From Oscillospiraceae bacterium (GTDB taxonomy: Bacteria > Bacillota > Clostridia > HGM11514), in NCBI GenBank assembly GCA_015068925.1, contig SVJP01000006.1, forward strand, positions 1 to 32,597: a DNA stretch of 32,597 bases, given 5' to 3'. Shown in pieces: positions 8,874 through 17,749 of this stretch. The translations under genes and the position numbers were made by a program. Below the pieces are notes generated by a model. The model saw only the letters and a list, made by a program, of their open reading frames with translations. It ran no database searches and had not been told where the DNA came from. Numbering within the stretch: the first letter of the stretch is position 1; every line of letters starts with the position of its first letter.

Positions 8874-10025
8874 GTGAACTGTGAAAAGGTGTTACAAACC
8901 ATTGATGCATTAGAGAAAGAATATCGTTCTCTTTGGGAGGATGTGTGTAATATAGAAAGTCCTACCGACCATAAAGCAGGGGTCGATCAGGTGGGTCTCT
9001 TTGTTGCAGGGCTTGCTGAAAAGCAAGGCTGGAAGGTGGAATTTTTTCGTCAGCCTGTATCAGGAGATGTGGTGTGCATTACCATGAACGAAGAGGCGGA
9101 GGGTAAGCCTGTTTCCCTTTCGGGGCATATGGATACGGTGCATCCTGTAGGAATGTTTGGTTCTCCTGCGGTGAGGAAGGAGAAAGAAAAAATATACGGT
9201 CCCGGTGTGACGGATTGTAAGGGCGGAATTATTGCGGCAATGCTGGCCATGGATGCTTTAAAACGATGTGGTTTTTCTTCCCGTCCCGTACAGCTTTTGT
9301 TGCAAAGTGATGAGGAAACCGGCAGCAAGGGAAGCAACAAGGAAACCATTCGTTATATTTGTGAAAAGGCGAAGGATTCGATTGCATTTTTGAATTTAGA
9401 AGGACATACAAAGGGAGTGGCATGTCTGGAGCGAAAAGGAATTGTCACCTTTACCTTCACCGTAACGGGGCAAGAAGCACATTCTTCCAAATGCGCAACC
9501 TTAGGTGCCAATGCCATTTTAGAGGCGGCACACAAAATTATTGAATTAGAAAATATTAAGGATGAGGATGGATTGACCTGTTGCTGCAGTACCATTCAAG
9601 GGGGTACGGTTCCCAATACGGTGCCCGGCAGTTGCGTATTTCAGGCAAATGTTCGGTTTGCAACGGCAGAGCAGCTTGCATGGATGAGAGAGAAGGTGCA
9701 AGAGGTGGCAAATCGGACGGTTGTTCCCGGTTGCAGTTGCAGAGTGGATCAGCCCGAGGGCAGACCTGCTATGGAATTGACAAAACAGAATGAGGCGTTG
9801 TTGGAAACCGTCAATAAGATTTATCAGGAAAACGGACTGCCTGTGTTAGAGAAAGGGAAACGGACAGGAGGGTCAGATGGGGCAGATGTGACGGCATTCG
9901 GAATCCCTTGTATCGACTCCTTGGGTGCAGAAGGAGACGGGATTCATTCTATTGATGAGTTTGCATGGCTTTCCTCTTTGGCGGAATCGGCAAAAAGGAT
10001 TGCATCGGTAGTATATTGTATTTAA
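8874..10025 (+). CDS. M20 family metallopeptidase (ArgE/DapE/CPG2-like)
   Basis: SGHMDTVHP, GPGVTDCKGGI, SDEETGSKGS, GGSDGADVTAFGIPCID; GTG start. Confidence 0.93.
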   Translation: MNCEKVLQTIDALEKEYRSLWEDVCNIESPTDHKAGVDQVGLFVAGLAEKQGWKVEFFRQPVSGDVVCITMNEEAEGKPVSLSGHMDTVHPVGMFGSPAVRKEKEKIYGPGVTDCKGGIIAAMLAMDALKRCGFSSRPVQLLLQSDEETGSKGSNKETIRYICEKAKDSIAFLNLEGHTKGVACLERKGIVTFTFTVTGQEAHSSKCATLGANAILEAAHKIIELENIKDEDGLTCCCSTIQGGTVPNTVPGSCVFQANVRFATAEQLAWMREKVQEVANRTVVPGCSCRVDQPEGRPAMELTKQNEALLETVNKIYQENGLPVLEKGKRTGGSDGADVTAFGIPCIDSLGAEGDGIHSIDEFAWLSSLAESAKRIASVVYCI

Positions 10026-10036
10026 GGAGGAGAATG

Positions 10037-11029
10037 ATGAATTTTCAATATAAAAAGTTTTGTTTGAATCAAACCACAGAAGTAAAATTGTTGGGAAGAA
10101 CCCTGTTGGATGAAGGTCTTCATATTTCCTGGTGCAACAGTGGGGTAGAATTGGTGTTTTCAGGACATCGAATCGAATTTGAATTTGCAGAATATAAAAC
10201 CGCGGATCCTGTTTATATGAAAGCAATCACCGAAAACGGGGAGCAACGGTTTGAATTGTTTGGCTCTTCCCCCAGAGTGATTCTGGATTTTGAGGAGGAC
10301 AAGGCTCACCCTGTGACCTTAATCAGAGTGTCGGAATTGGATGATGGTCTGGTGCTGAAAAGAATCACGGTAATGGGAGAGACTCCCGAGCTTTTGCCCG
10401 TAACCGACCAAAAGGATTTGAAAATTGAATTTATGGGAGATTCCATTGTAACGGGATGGGGTGTGCTTGCTCCCCAGGACAGAGCAGAGTACCACGGATA
10501 CGAGCAGGACAGCACCAAATCTTTTGCCTACATGACGGCAAAACTTCTCAATGCCGAAATCCGCAGTGAAGGCTGGGGCGGTCAGGGAGTATGGCGCAAT
10601 TGTGCAGGGCAGGATGATGTGCAGTTTCAGGAAATTTTTGATATGGTTATCAGAGGTGTAAAAGGATACGACCATTCTCAATGGATTCCCGATGTGTTTG
10701 TTCTGTGTTGCGGAACCAACGATTGTGCAGGAGGCACCACCGATGAGGAAATGATTCGGGAAGGGAATATTTTGCTGGATAATATCAGAAGGGTGTATCC
10801 TGACACAAAAATTATCTGGACGTACGGCTTGATGAACGGCAGACTTCACGGTGCATTGGAACGGTTGATTGCAATGCGGAAGGAACAAGGGGATTTCAAT
10901 ATTTGGTACCTTCCTCTTGAGAAAATAACGGCAGAAAAGGAGGAAATCGGTGCAGTAGGGCATCCCAATGTGAATTCCTCTATCAAGGTTTCCAAACAGC
11001 TTTCCGAATTGATTCAAAGGATATTATAA
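10037..11029 (+). CDS. SGNH/GDSL hydrolase, CE2-like two-domain carbohydrate esterase
   Basis: IEFMGDSIVTGWG (block I), CCGTNDCAGG (block III), VGHPN near C-terminus; AAGGAGG RBS. Confidence 0.85.
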   Translation: MNFQYKKFCLNQTTEVKLLGRTLLDEGLHISWCNSGVELVFSGHRIEFEFAEYKTADPVYMKAITENGEQRFELFGSSPRVILDFEEDKAHPVTLIRVSELDDGLVLKRITVMGETPELLPVTDQKDLKIEFMGDSIVTGWGVLAPQDRAEYHGYEQDSTKSFAYMTAKLLNAEIRSEGWGGQGVWRNCAGQDDVQFQEIFDMVIRGVKGYDHSQWIPDVFVLCCGTNDCAGGTTDEEMIREGNILLDNIRRVYPDTKIIWTYGLMNGRLHGALERLIAMRKEQGDFNIWYLPLEKITAEKEEIGAVGHPNVNSSIKVSKQLSELIQRIL

Positions 11030-11053
11030 CAATAACAGTTGGAGGGAGCGTTT

Positions 11054-11533
11054 ATGAAAGTAAATTCTTGGAAAAAAGCATTATTGTTTGGTTTTCTTCG
11101 AGGAGCACTTTTGATTCTTACTTGGATTGGTTTTACTTTTGTTATCAATTGTTTGACAGGCGGAGAATATTTTGTAGATAAACTCTATACAAAGGATGAA
11201 ATCAATGGGATTTCTTTTGAGGTTGTATTAAATATGGCAATTGTAGTCTCGGCCTTGGTTTCGAGTTTATCTTTGTGGTATACTTCTCAAAAATATTTAG
11301 CGGTATCGATACCGGTGTGCTTTGTTTCATTTATTGGGTTGTTTTATTTATTGGGTATAATACCGGGAAGTCTCGGTGAGATGCTTCAAAAGGCTTATGT
11401 TGCATTAGGAACCCTTCACTTCGATGCAATATTTTATGCAATTAGATTTCTTTTGGGAATAGTGATAGGAACTGTAATATCAATTATTATCAATGACTGG
11501 ATAAACAAGAAAAGGAAAGGAGAATCGTTATGA
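11054..11533 (+). CDS. Hypothetical membrane protein
   Basis: About four hydrophobic segments; RBS GGAGGG; overlaps nagA start. Confidence 0.8.
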   Translation: MKVNSWKKALLFGFLRGALLILTWIGFTFVINCLTGGEYFVDKLYTKDEINGISFEVVLNMAIVVSALVSSLSLWYTSQKYLAVSIPVCFVSFIGLFYLLGIIPGSLGEMLQKAYVALGTLHFDAIFYAIRFLLGIVIGTVISIIINDWINKKRKGESL

Positions 11534-12669
11534 TTATTAAAAACGGCCTTGTGATGAACGAGGAATTTCAGCTTGTTAAGTGTGATTTGCGGATTGAAAA
11601 TGGAGTGATTGCTGAAATTGGTCATAATTTGTCAGGAGAGGGTGTGGATGCCGAAGGTTTGTATGTTTTGCCCGGGTTTATTGATACTCATATTCACGGA
11701 GCGAATGGGGTTCGTATCAGCGATAAGAACGGAGATTTATCTAAGATTACAACCTTTGAGGCAACCCAAGGGGTGACAGGCCTTGCCATTACCTCGGGGT
11801 CTTCTCAATACGACTCCTTATTAAAGCAATTCCAAATGGCGGCAGAGGCGGCAAAAACTGCTCCCGGTGCCAAGTGTTTGGGGATTCATGCAGAAGGACC
11901 TTTTTTGAGCAAGGAACGAAAAGGTGCCATGAATGTGGATAATCTGATAGAACCCTCTCGTGAAAAATTAGATTGTATGATTGAGGCGGCAGGTGGGCTT
12001 TTAAAACTCATTACCATCGCTCCCGATACAGAAGAAGGAAGAGCGCTGATTTCTTATGCGGTCAGCCGTGGTCTTACTGTTTCCATGGGTCATACCGTTT
12101 CTGATTATGATACGGCAATGAAGGGAATAGAAGCAGGAGCAACCCGTGCAACCCATACCTTCAATGCCATGAAGGGATTACATCACAGAGAACCCAATCT
12201 TTTGGGTGCGGCGTTGACAGAGGATGCCATCACCTGCGAAATGATTTGTGATTTTGTGCATCTTCATCCTGCGATTGTAAAGCTGATTTACCGCGCAAAG
12301 GGTGCGGATAAGATTTGTATCATCAGTGATTCGGGTCATGCGGCAGGAATGGAAATTGATTGCTTTGAGGTAGACGGCATTATGCGGTATGTGAAGGATA
12401 AAGTGATTCGTCTGGCAGACGGCACCATTGCGGGAAGTGCCATGACCATGCTTGACGGGGTTCGTCATCTGGTGCAAACGCTTGAAATTCCCTTGGAGGA
12501 TGTTTCAAAAATGGTGTCGTTAAATCCTGCTAAGGGGTTGAAAATGGAGGACAAAACAGGAAGCATCGGGTTGGGAAAATGTGCCGACCTTGTGTTGATG
12601 GATCAGCAACTGAATGTGGTTGCTACTTATGTGGATGGAATTTGTGTATTTCAAAATAAAGAAAGATAG
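11530..12669 (+). CDS. nagA: N-acetylglucosamine-6-phosphate deacetylase
   Basis: PGFIDTHIHGANG, GIHAEGPFLSKERKGAMN, MGHTVSDYDTA, THTFNAMKGLHHREPN, SDSGHAAG. Confidence 0.96.
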   Translation: MIIKNGLVMNEEFQLVKCDLRIENGVIAEIGHNLSGEGVDAEGLYVLPGFIDTHIHGANGVRISDKNGDLSKITTFEATQGVTGLAITSGSSQYDSLLKQFQMAAEAAKTAPGAKCLGIHAEGPFLSKERKGAMNVDNLIEPSREKLDCMIEAAGGLLKLITIAPDTEEGRALISYAVSRGLTVSMGHTVSDYDTAMKGIEAGATRATHTFNAMKGLHHREPNLLGAALTEDAITCEMICDFVHLHPAIVKLIYRAKGADKICIISDSGHAAGMEIDCFEVDGIMRYVKDKVIRLADGTIAGSAMTMLDGVRHLVQTLEIPLEDVSKMVSLNPAKGLKMEDKTGSIGLGKCADLVLMDQQLNVVATYVDGICVFQNKER

Positions 12670-12677
12670 GAGAAGCT

Positions 12678-14360
12678 ATGATGAAAAAGCCAAATGTAAA
12701 GGAAATGACAATTCGGGAAAAGGTGGGACAATGTGTTTGTATCCGTCAGTATGATTTGTTGCAAAAAACAGAGGTTGATGAGTATTTGCCGAGACCTTTG
12801 GAGGAACGGGATGAAATTTTACAAAAAAATCCTTACGGTGTTCTTTGGTGTGCAGGAAATCAGAATCTGAAAAATATTAACATGAGCGAGAAAAACTACG
12901 GAAATTACAAGGTGACCAGCGACGAGTATAGGGAATGGATTAAGGGTTTGAACAAAAACTGGGAAATCCCCGGTCTTATGGCAACCGATGCGGAATCTTC
13001 GGGAGCAGGCACCATTTTTTCTGATTTAACCATAGTGGGAAGCGGTCTTTCCATCGGTGCGGCAAATTCTGAAGAATTATCCTATGAGCTGGGGGTTGCC
13101 GTCGGAAAGGAGCTTCGTTGTGCAGGAATTAATTGGAGATGGGCACCTGTTGCAGACCTTCCCAGCAGATTTTCCATGAGTTGTATGCGACCCTTTTCTT
13201 TGAATCCCGACCAGTTGGTTCGTCTGGCTTCTGCTCACATTAAGGGAATGCAGTCGGTGGGTGTTGCGGCAACATTAAAGCACTTCCCCGGTTCTGACGG
13301 CTATGAATACAGAGATTCTCATTTCACCAACGCGGCATTGAATATTTCCATGGAAGAATGGTGGGAACGGCAGAGAAAGGTGTTCCAGAAATTGATTGAC
13401 AGCGGTGCATATTCCGTTATGATTGCCCACGAAACCTTTGAATCTGCCGATGATACCATGGTAAACGGAAAACTGATTCCTTCTACCTTGTCCAAAAAAA
13501 TCATTACTGATTTGCTCAAAGGAAAAATGGGCTTTGAGGGAGTTGTTATTACCGATGCGGTGGGAATGGCAGGGTTGCAGGCTTGTTATCCTTATCAACA
13601 GTTGTTGGTGGAATTGATCAAAGCAGGAAATGATGTATTGCTGGGAACAGGCTTGGATGCTGTGGATATTCTGGAACAGGCAGTATTAAACGGTGAATTG
13701 CCCGAAGAACGGGTGGATGATGCTTGCCGCCGTGTGCTGGAAATGAAGGAAAAGCTGGGCTTGTTTGATGAAGATTATCGGATTGACGAGTATCGGGCTT
13801 GTGAGGTAACACCCCGTACACGGGAAGTTGACAATCTGATTTCTGAAAAATCCATTACCTTGATTCGTGATAAGCAGAATCGTTTGCCCTTTGACAAAAA
13901 TCAGGTGAAGAAGGTTAGTGTGATTTGTTCTACCCATGATGATACCTTTATGGATCGGATGGAGGTTTTGAAAGCAGAACTGGAAAAGATGGGCATGGAG
14001 GTCAGAATGCAGCGTCGCCTTTCTTCCTTTGAAGAAATACAGGAGATTAACCAAAACAGCGACTTGATTCTTTATGCTGCATATCTGGCACCCCACAGAC
14101 CGAAAGGTGCTATGAGTTTTTATGATGAGGAATGCCAGACCTTCGGGTTTGCCTTTACGGAAGGAAATGAAAAATCGGTTGGTGTGTCTTTTGGATATCC
14201 TTACATATTCTATGATTTCATGGGAAATGCAGATATTTGCGTTAATGCTTACTCAACCAGCGATGCCACCATCAAAGCTTTTGCAAAAACCTTGTTCGGA
14301 GATTTGCCTATGGATGGAGTGTCTCCCGTCAAGTTGAATCCTGATCGAAGAGTGTTTTAA
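12678..14360 (+). CDS. Glycoside hydrolase family 3 protein (beta-N-acetylhexosaminidase-like)
   Basis: GINWRWAPVADLPS, ATLKHFPGSDGYEYRDSHF (KHFPG motif), GVVITDAVGMAGL. Confidence 0.92.
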   Translation: MMKKPNVKEMTIREKVGQCVCIRQYDLLQKTEVDEYLPRPLEERDEILQKNPYGVLWCAGNQNLKNINMSEKNYGNYKVTSDEYREWIKGLNKNWEIPGLMATDAESSGAGTIFSDLTIVGSGLSIGAANSEELSYELGVAVGKELRCAGINWRWAPVADLPSRFSMSCMRPFSLNPDQLVRLASAHIKGMQSVGVAATLKHFPGSDGYEYRDSHFTNAALNISMEEWWERQRKVFQKLIDSGAYSVMIAHETFESADDTMVNGKLIPSTLSKKIITDLLKGKMGFEGVVITDAVGMAGLQACYPYQQLLVELIKAGNDVLLGTGLDAVDILEQAVLNGELPEERVDDACRRVLEMKEKLGLFDEDYRIDEYRACEVTPRTREVDNLISEKSITLIRDKQNRLPFDKNQVKKVSVICSTHDDTFMDRMEVLKAELEKMGMEVRMQRRLSSFEEIQEINQNSDLILYAAYLAPHRPKGAMSFYDEECQTFGFAFTEGNEKSVGVSFGYPYIFYDFMGNADICVNAYSTSDATIKAFAKTLFGDLPMDGVSPVKLNPDRRVF

Positions 14361-14389
14361 GAAAAAAATTGTAAAAATGTTCAAAACGG

Positions 14390-14476
14390 AACAACCAAGC
14401 AAAAGCAAAGCTTTTGGTTACCCAAAGGCGTACGGGGAGTACGTTGAGCGGTGATGTTTTTTCGCAGCAAAAAGGT
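14390..14476 (+). ncRNA. Conserved structured noncoding motif, copy A
   Basis: AACAAC-hairpin-ACCCAAAGGCGTACGGGGAGTACGTTGAGCGGTGATGTTTTTTCGCAGCAAAAAGG; matches 28507-28592. Confidence 0.6.
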
Positions 14477-14514
14477 TGAAAATCTTTTGTAAGAGATTGT
14501 TCAACCTTTTTTTA
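14470..14514 (+). terminator. Intrinsic terminator
   Basis: AAAGGTTGAA...TTCAACCTTTTTTT with inner stem AATCTT/AGAGATT. Confidence 0.85.
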
Positions 14515-14541
14515 TTTCACACTTTTTACATTTTTTGAATT

Positions 14542-15270
14542 TTACAGATAACCGAGTCTTCTTGCCAGTAATGTGAGAAATTGCTTGTTGGTCAGTTTGC
14601 CTTTATCAGCAGATGTTTGATCAAGAATTTCTTGTATGTAAGAATTGCTACACTTTGTAAAAATGCAATCAATCTCATATCGGATTTTTCGTTCTATGCT
14701 TTGAGGAGTAGTCTCAAATTGTTCTGCAAGCTTGGGATATAGTACGGATGTGATGCTTTTTGCACAGTCTTTTTGTGAGGAAATCAGCAGTAATGCATGT
14801 TGAATCAACTGATATCCGTCTGTATGAGATCGTAATTCAAATTTGTTTAACAGATTACTGATGCGGTTCTTCTGAACTTCAATTTTTTCTTCTTGAACTT
14901 TGCAAAGCTGAAGGATTCTTTCTTGCAAAATGCTCCATTCCACAGGTTTTTTGATTACATAAGTGATGGCTGACCGAATTTGATCAGGAATTAGCATTTG
15001 ATTGATTTCCCAAGCACTCATAGTGAAAATAAAGGGCCGATAAGAAGGTAATGTTTGAGTCATCCAGGTGATGACACCAATTCCGTCCATCAAAGGCATA
15101 CAATGATCCAATAAAATCAAATCCGGTTGAAATTGTCTGATTTTAATGCAAGCATCCTTTCCGTTATGCGCAATGCCAATCAATTCCATGGAAGGGTGCA
15201 GACGAACCATTTCGCCAATACAAAGACAAAAGTCTTTATCATCATCTACAACTAAAATTTTCATTTTCAT
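14542..15270 (-). CDS. Spo0A-like response regulator (receiver plus Spo0A C-terminal DNA-binding domain)
   Basis: MKMKILVVDDDKDF, PDLILLDHCMPLMDG, KK at receiver end; C-terminus SITSVLYPKLAEQFETTPQSIERKIRYEID...LTNKQFLTLLARRLG aligns with Spo0A effector domain including the ER..IR helix. Confidence 0.88.
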   Translation of the reverse strand: MKMKILVVDDDKDFCLCIGEMVRLHPSMELIGIAHNGKDACIKIRQFQPDLILLDHCMPLMDGIGVITWMTQTLPSYRPFIFTMSAWEINQMLIPDQIRSAITYVIKKPVEWSILQERILQLCKVQEEKIEVQKNRISNLLNKFELRSHTDGYQLIQHALLLISSQKDCAKSITSVLYPKLAEQFETTPQSIERKIRYEIDCIFTKCSNSYIQEILDQTSADKGKLTNKQFLTLLARRLGYL

Positions 15271-15405
15271 TCCTCATTTCAATCATTCCTTATTATTATA
15301 CAGTGTTTTTCCGATTTGTTCCATTCGCTTTTTCACCAAAAATATTACTGTTCATAGGCGAAATTTTAAAATCTTATGATTTTTTGTAAAAAAAACTGGT
15401 CAAAT

Positions 15406-15412
15406 GTCGAAA
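15406..15412 (+). promoter_or_regulatory. 0A-box-like site upstream of SLH gene
   Basis: TGTCGAA core in AAATGTCGAAAC, just upstream of a TATAAT -10 box. Confidence 0.45.
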
Positions 15413-15461
15413 CCTGTGATATAATAAAAGAAACAAATGCAAAGGAAAGGGATGATATTCT

Positions 15462-16430
15462 GTGAGAAAGTGGATTGCAGGAATCTTAAGTGTTGTTTTG
15501 GCATTGTCTTCTGTCGCTTCTGTGGCGAGAGCATATTCCTTGGAGCAAACCTATCGGGTGCTTCAGATTACGGCAGAGGATTTTATTAATGAATTGAAGG
15601 GTGCCGGTGTTTCGGAAGAAATGATTTCGGATTTCTTAACGGATTTAAGTAACCGCATTGCCCAGCAGGAAACACTGACAGAAGAAAATTTCAATTCCGT
15701 GATGGCAAGCGTAATGGCAGGATTGCTTTACAGCGGAAATTATAATAATTTGCAAATTGCAATGATTTCGTTGTATTCTCAGCAGGTTCAGGTCATGCTG
15801 GTTACCAAAACCATTCCGGAAGAATTTCAGCCTCTTTACGATACCGTGAAAGCTTGTTTGCTGGAAACGGGAGATTTGCAGATTTTCTTAGATGTTCCAA
15901 AGGACCATTGGGCAGAGCAATCCATTGAAGCGTTAACGGTAGACGGGATTGTCAACGGAATGGGAAATCGTCTTTTTGCACCCGATGATATGGTGACCAG
16001 AGAACAATTTGTGAAAATGGCAGTAGATAGCCTTGGTTTGCAAGGAACAGCAGATGGATTGCCTTTTGAAGATGTGCAGACGGGAGCCTGGTATGTTCCT
16101 TATGTAACAGCGGCTTACCAAAATCAGATGATTAGCGGAATCAGTGCCGAACAGTTTGGTGTGGGACAACCCATGAAAAGACAAGATATGGCGGTGATTA
16201 TTTATCGTATTATGAAGCAAAAAGGCTGTCTTCCTTCAAAAAGTGTTTCGCGTTTCGACTCATTTGAGGATGCAGAAGAAATTGATGATTACGCAAAAGA
16301 AGCAGTGCAGGTTTTGTGTGACGGAGGAATGATTTCCGGAATGAGTGCTGCGCAATATGCACCCCAAGCCTTTGTTACTCGTGCCCAAGCGGCAAGAATG
16401 ATTGATTTGATGTGCCAATCCATAGATTAA
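15462..16430 (+). CDS. Secreted S-layer homology (SLH) domain protein
   Basis: Signal peptide MRKWIAGILSVVLALSSVASVARA; three SLH-like units; GTG start with AAAGG RBS. Confidence 0.9.
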   Translation: MRKWIAGILSVVLALSSVASVARAYSLEQTYRVLQITAEDFINELKGAGVSEEMISDFLTDLSNRIAQQETLTEENFNSVMASVMAGLLYSGNYNNLQIAMISLYSQQVQVMLVTKTIPEEFQPLYDTVKACLLETGDLQIFLDVPKDHWAEQSIEALTVDGIVNGMGNRLFAPDDMVTREQFVKMAVDSLGLQGTADGLPFEDVQTGAWYVPYVTAAYQNQMISGISAEQFGVGQPMKRQDMAVIIYRIMKQKGCLPSKSVSRFDSFEDAEEIDDYAKEAVQVLCDGGMISGMSAAQYAPQAFVTRAQAARMIDLMCQSID

Positions 16431-16454
16431 TTTCAAGAGAAAAGAGGAATGATT

Positions 16455-16907
16455 ATGAAATGTCCTTATTGCAGTGAAGCAGACAGCAAGGTAATTGATT
16501 CGCGTTCGACAGAGGAAGGCGTATCCATCCGCAGAAGGAGAGAATGTTTGATTTGCGGAAAGCGGTTTACCACTTATGAAAAAGTAGAAAATGTTCCGAT
16601 TATGGTTATTAAAAAGGATCATAGCCGTCAGCCTTTTGACCGTACAAAAATTTTGAATGGGTTAAAACGTGCTTGCGAAAAACGCCCTATTTCCATGGGG
16701 GAAATCGAATCCATTGTCTATGAAATTGAAACTTCTATTTATAATTCCCTGGAACGGGAAATTTCAACCGAGGAAATCGGAGAAATGCTGATTGAAAAGC
16801 TTCGAAAATTAGATCAAGTTGCTTTTGTTCGTTTTGCATCGGTATACCGCGATTTTCAGGATGTGGAAACATTCCGTCATGAAATTGACAAAATTTTAAA
16901 GAAATAA
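16455..16907 (+). CDS. nrdR: Transcriptional repressor NrdR
   Basis: [17 protein letters not shown]...[17 protein letters not shown] zinc ribbon and ATP-cone domain. Confidence 0.97.
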   Translation: MKCPYCSEADSKVIDSRSTEEGVSIRRRRECLICGKRFTTYEKVENVPIMVIKKDHSRQPFDRTKILNGLKRACEKRPISMGEIESIVYEIETSIYNSLEREISTEEIGEMLIEKLRKLDQVAFVRFASVYRDFQDVETFRHEIDKILKK

Positions 16908-16970
16908 TTGTTAAAATCGCCAAATGAAGTGTTTTTGTTTTGTTTAAAATAACGAAAATTAAAAATTAAC

Positions 16971-16999
16971 TTTACAAAATGATTAAGATGTGTTATAAT
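16971..16999 (+). promoter_or_regulatory. Strong sigmaA-type promoter for small peptide gene
   Basis: TTTACA (16971-16976), 17-nt spacer, TATAAT (16994-16999). Confidence 0.8.
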
Positions 17000-17043
17000 C
17001 AAATTGAATTATAATTCTATACTTGTACAAGGAGGAACGAGTC

Positions 17044-17241
17044 ATGAAAGCTTATGTAAAACCGTCTTTGGCGGTAACTCGTTTTACTTCTCAGGAAACC
17101 ATTGCAAATGCATATGATACTCCTACTGTAGGTACTGAAAGTGTTACAATTGATGGTGCACAGGTTAGTGTTCCTGTAACTACTTACAATATCACCAGTT
17201 TGGGAGAAACATCTGCAATGAATCCCCTTCTTGAGCAGTAA
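17044..17241 (+). CDS. Small 65-aa Ser/Thr-rich peptide of unknown function
   Basis: MKAYVKPSLAVTRFTSQETIANAYDTPTVGTESVTIDGAQVSVPVTTYNITSLGETSAMNPLLEQ; AAGGAGG RBS, own promoter and terminator. Confidence 0.85.
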   Translation: MKAYVKPSLAVTRFTSQETIANAYDTPTVGTESVTIDGAQVSVPVTTYNITSLGETSAMNPLLEQ

Positions 17242-17259
17242 TTCTAAATAATTCAATTG

Positions 17260-17291
17260 AAAAAAGACCGATTCATGACCGGTCTTTTTTT
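17260..17291 (+). terminator. Intrinsic terminator
   Basis: AAAAAAGACCG-attcatgac-CGGTCTTTTTTT. Confidence 0.85.
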
Positions 17292-17309
17292 ATTTTTTTA
17301 AAAAAAGGG

Positions 17310-17338
17310 TTGACAGAAATAGAAAAAAGCTTTATAAT
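17310..17338 (+). promoter_or_regulatory. Consensus sigmaA promoter of metal efflux operon
   Basis: TTGACA (17310-17315), 17-nt spacer, TATAAT (17333-17338). Confidence 0.85.
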
Positions 17339-17343
17339 AATAC

Positions 17344-17359
17344 TTGAACAATCGTTCAA
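17344..17359 (+). promoter_or_regulatory. ArsR/SmtB-type operator
   Basis: Perfect inverted repeat TTGAAC-aatc-GTTCAA containing TGAA-N6-TTCA, just downstream of the -10 box. Confidence 0.8.
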
Positions 17360-17379
17360 TTGTTAAAGTGAAGGTGATA

Positions 17380-17733
17380 ATGATGCATACACCCCAATGT
17401 GATTATTTACATGCGCATCCTGATGTAATTGACCGAATTACGAAAAAGCTTCCGCCCCAAGAACATTTGTATGATTTGGCAGAACTTTATAAGGTGTTTG
17501 GAGACAGCACCAGAATCAGACTTCTCTATGTACTGATGGAAGAGGAGCTTTGTGTTTGTGATTTGGCGGCACTGTTAGGAATGTCTTTGTCTGCAGTTTC
17601 CCATCAGCTGCGGATTTTGAAGCAGGCGCGCTTGGTGAAATTTCGCAAAGAAGGAAAGACCGTTTTTTATTCTCTGGCAGATAATCATGTGAAAACGATA
17701 ATTGCACAGGGGATGGAACATATCGAGGAATAA
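17380..17733 (+). CDS. ArsR/SmtB-family metal-sensing repressor (CadC-like)
   Basis: ELCVCDLAALLGMSLSAVSHQLRILKQARLV with ELCVCDL metal box; Cys/His-rich N-terminus. Confidence 0.93.
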   Translation: MMHTPQCDYLHAHPDVIDRITKKLPPQEHLYDLAELYKVFGDSTRIRLLYVLMEEELCVCDLAALLGMSLSAVSHQLRILKQARLVKFRKEGKTVFYSLADNHVKTIIAQGMEHIEE

Positions 17734-17749
17734 GAAAGGAACTATTACA

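Noticed and set aside
14542-15270. Calling this gene spo0A outright
   Set aside because: Sequence is diverged and the neighbourhood is atypical; a canonical spo0A elsewhere cannot be excluded from this window.
16500-16512. TTCGACA in nrdR as a third 0A-box
   Set aside because: Lies inside coding sequence (RSTEEG codons) with no promoter nearby; likely chance.
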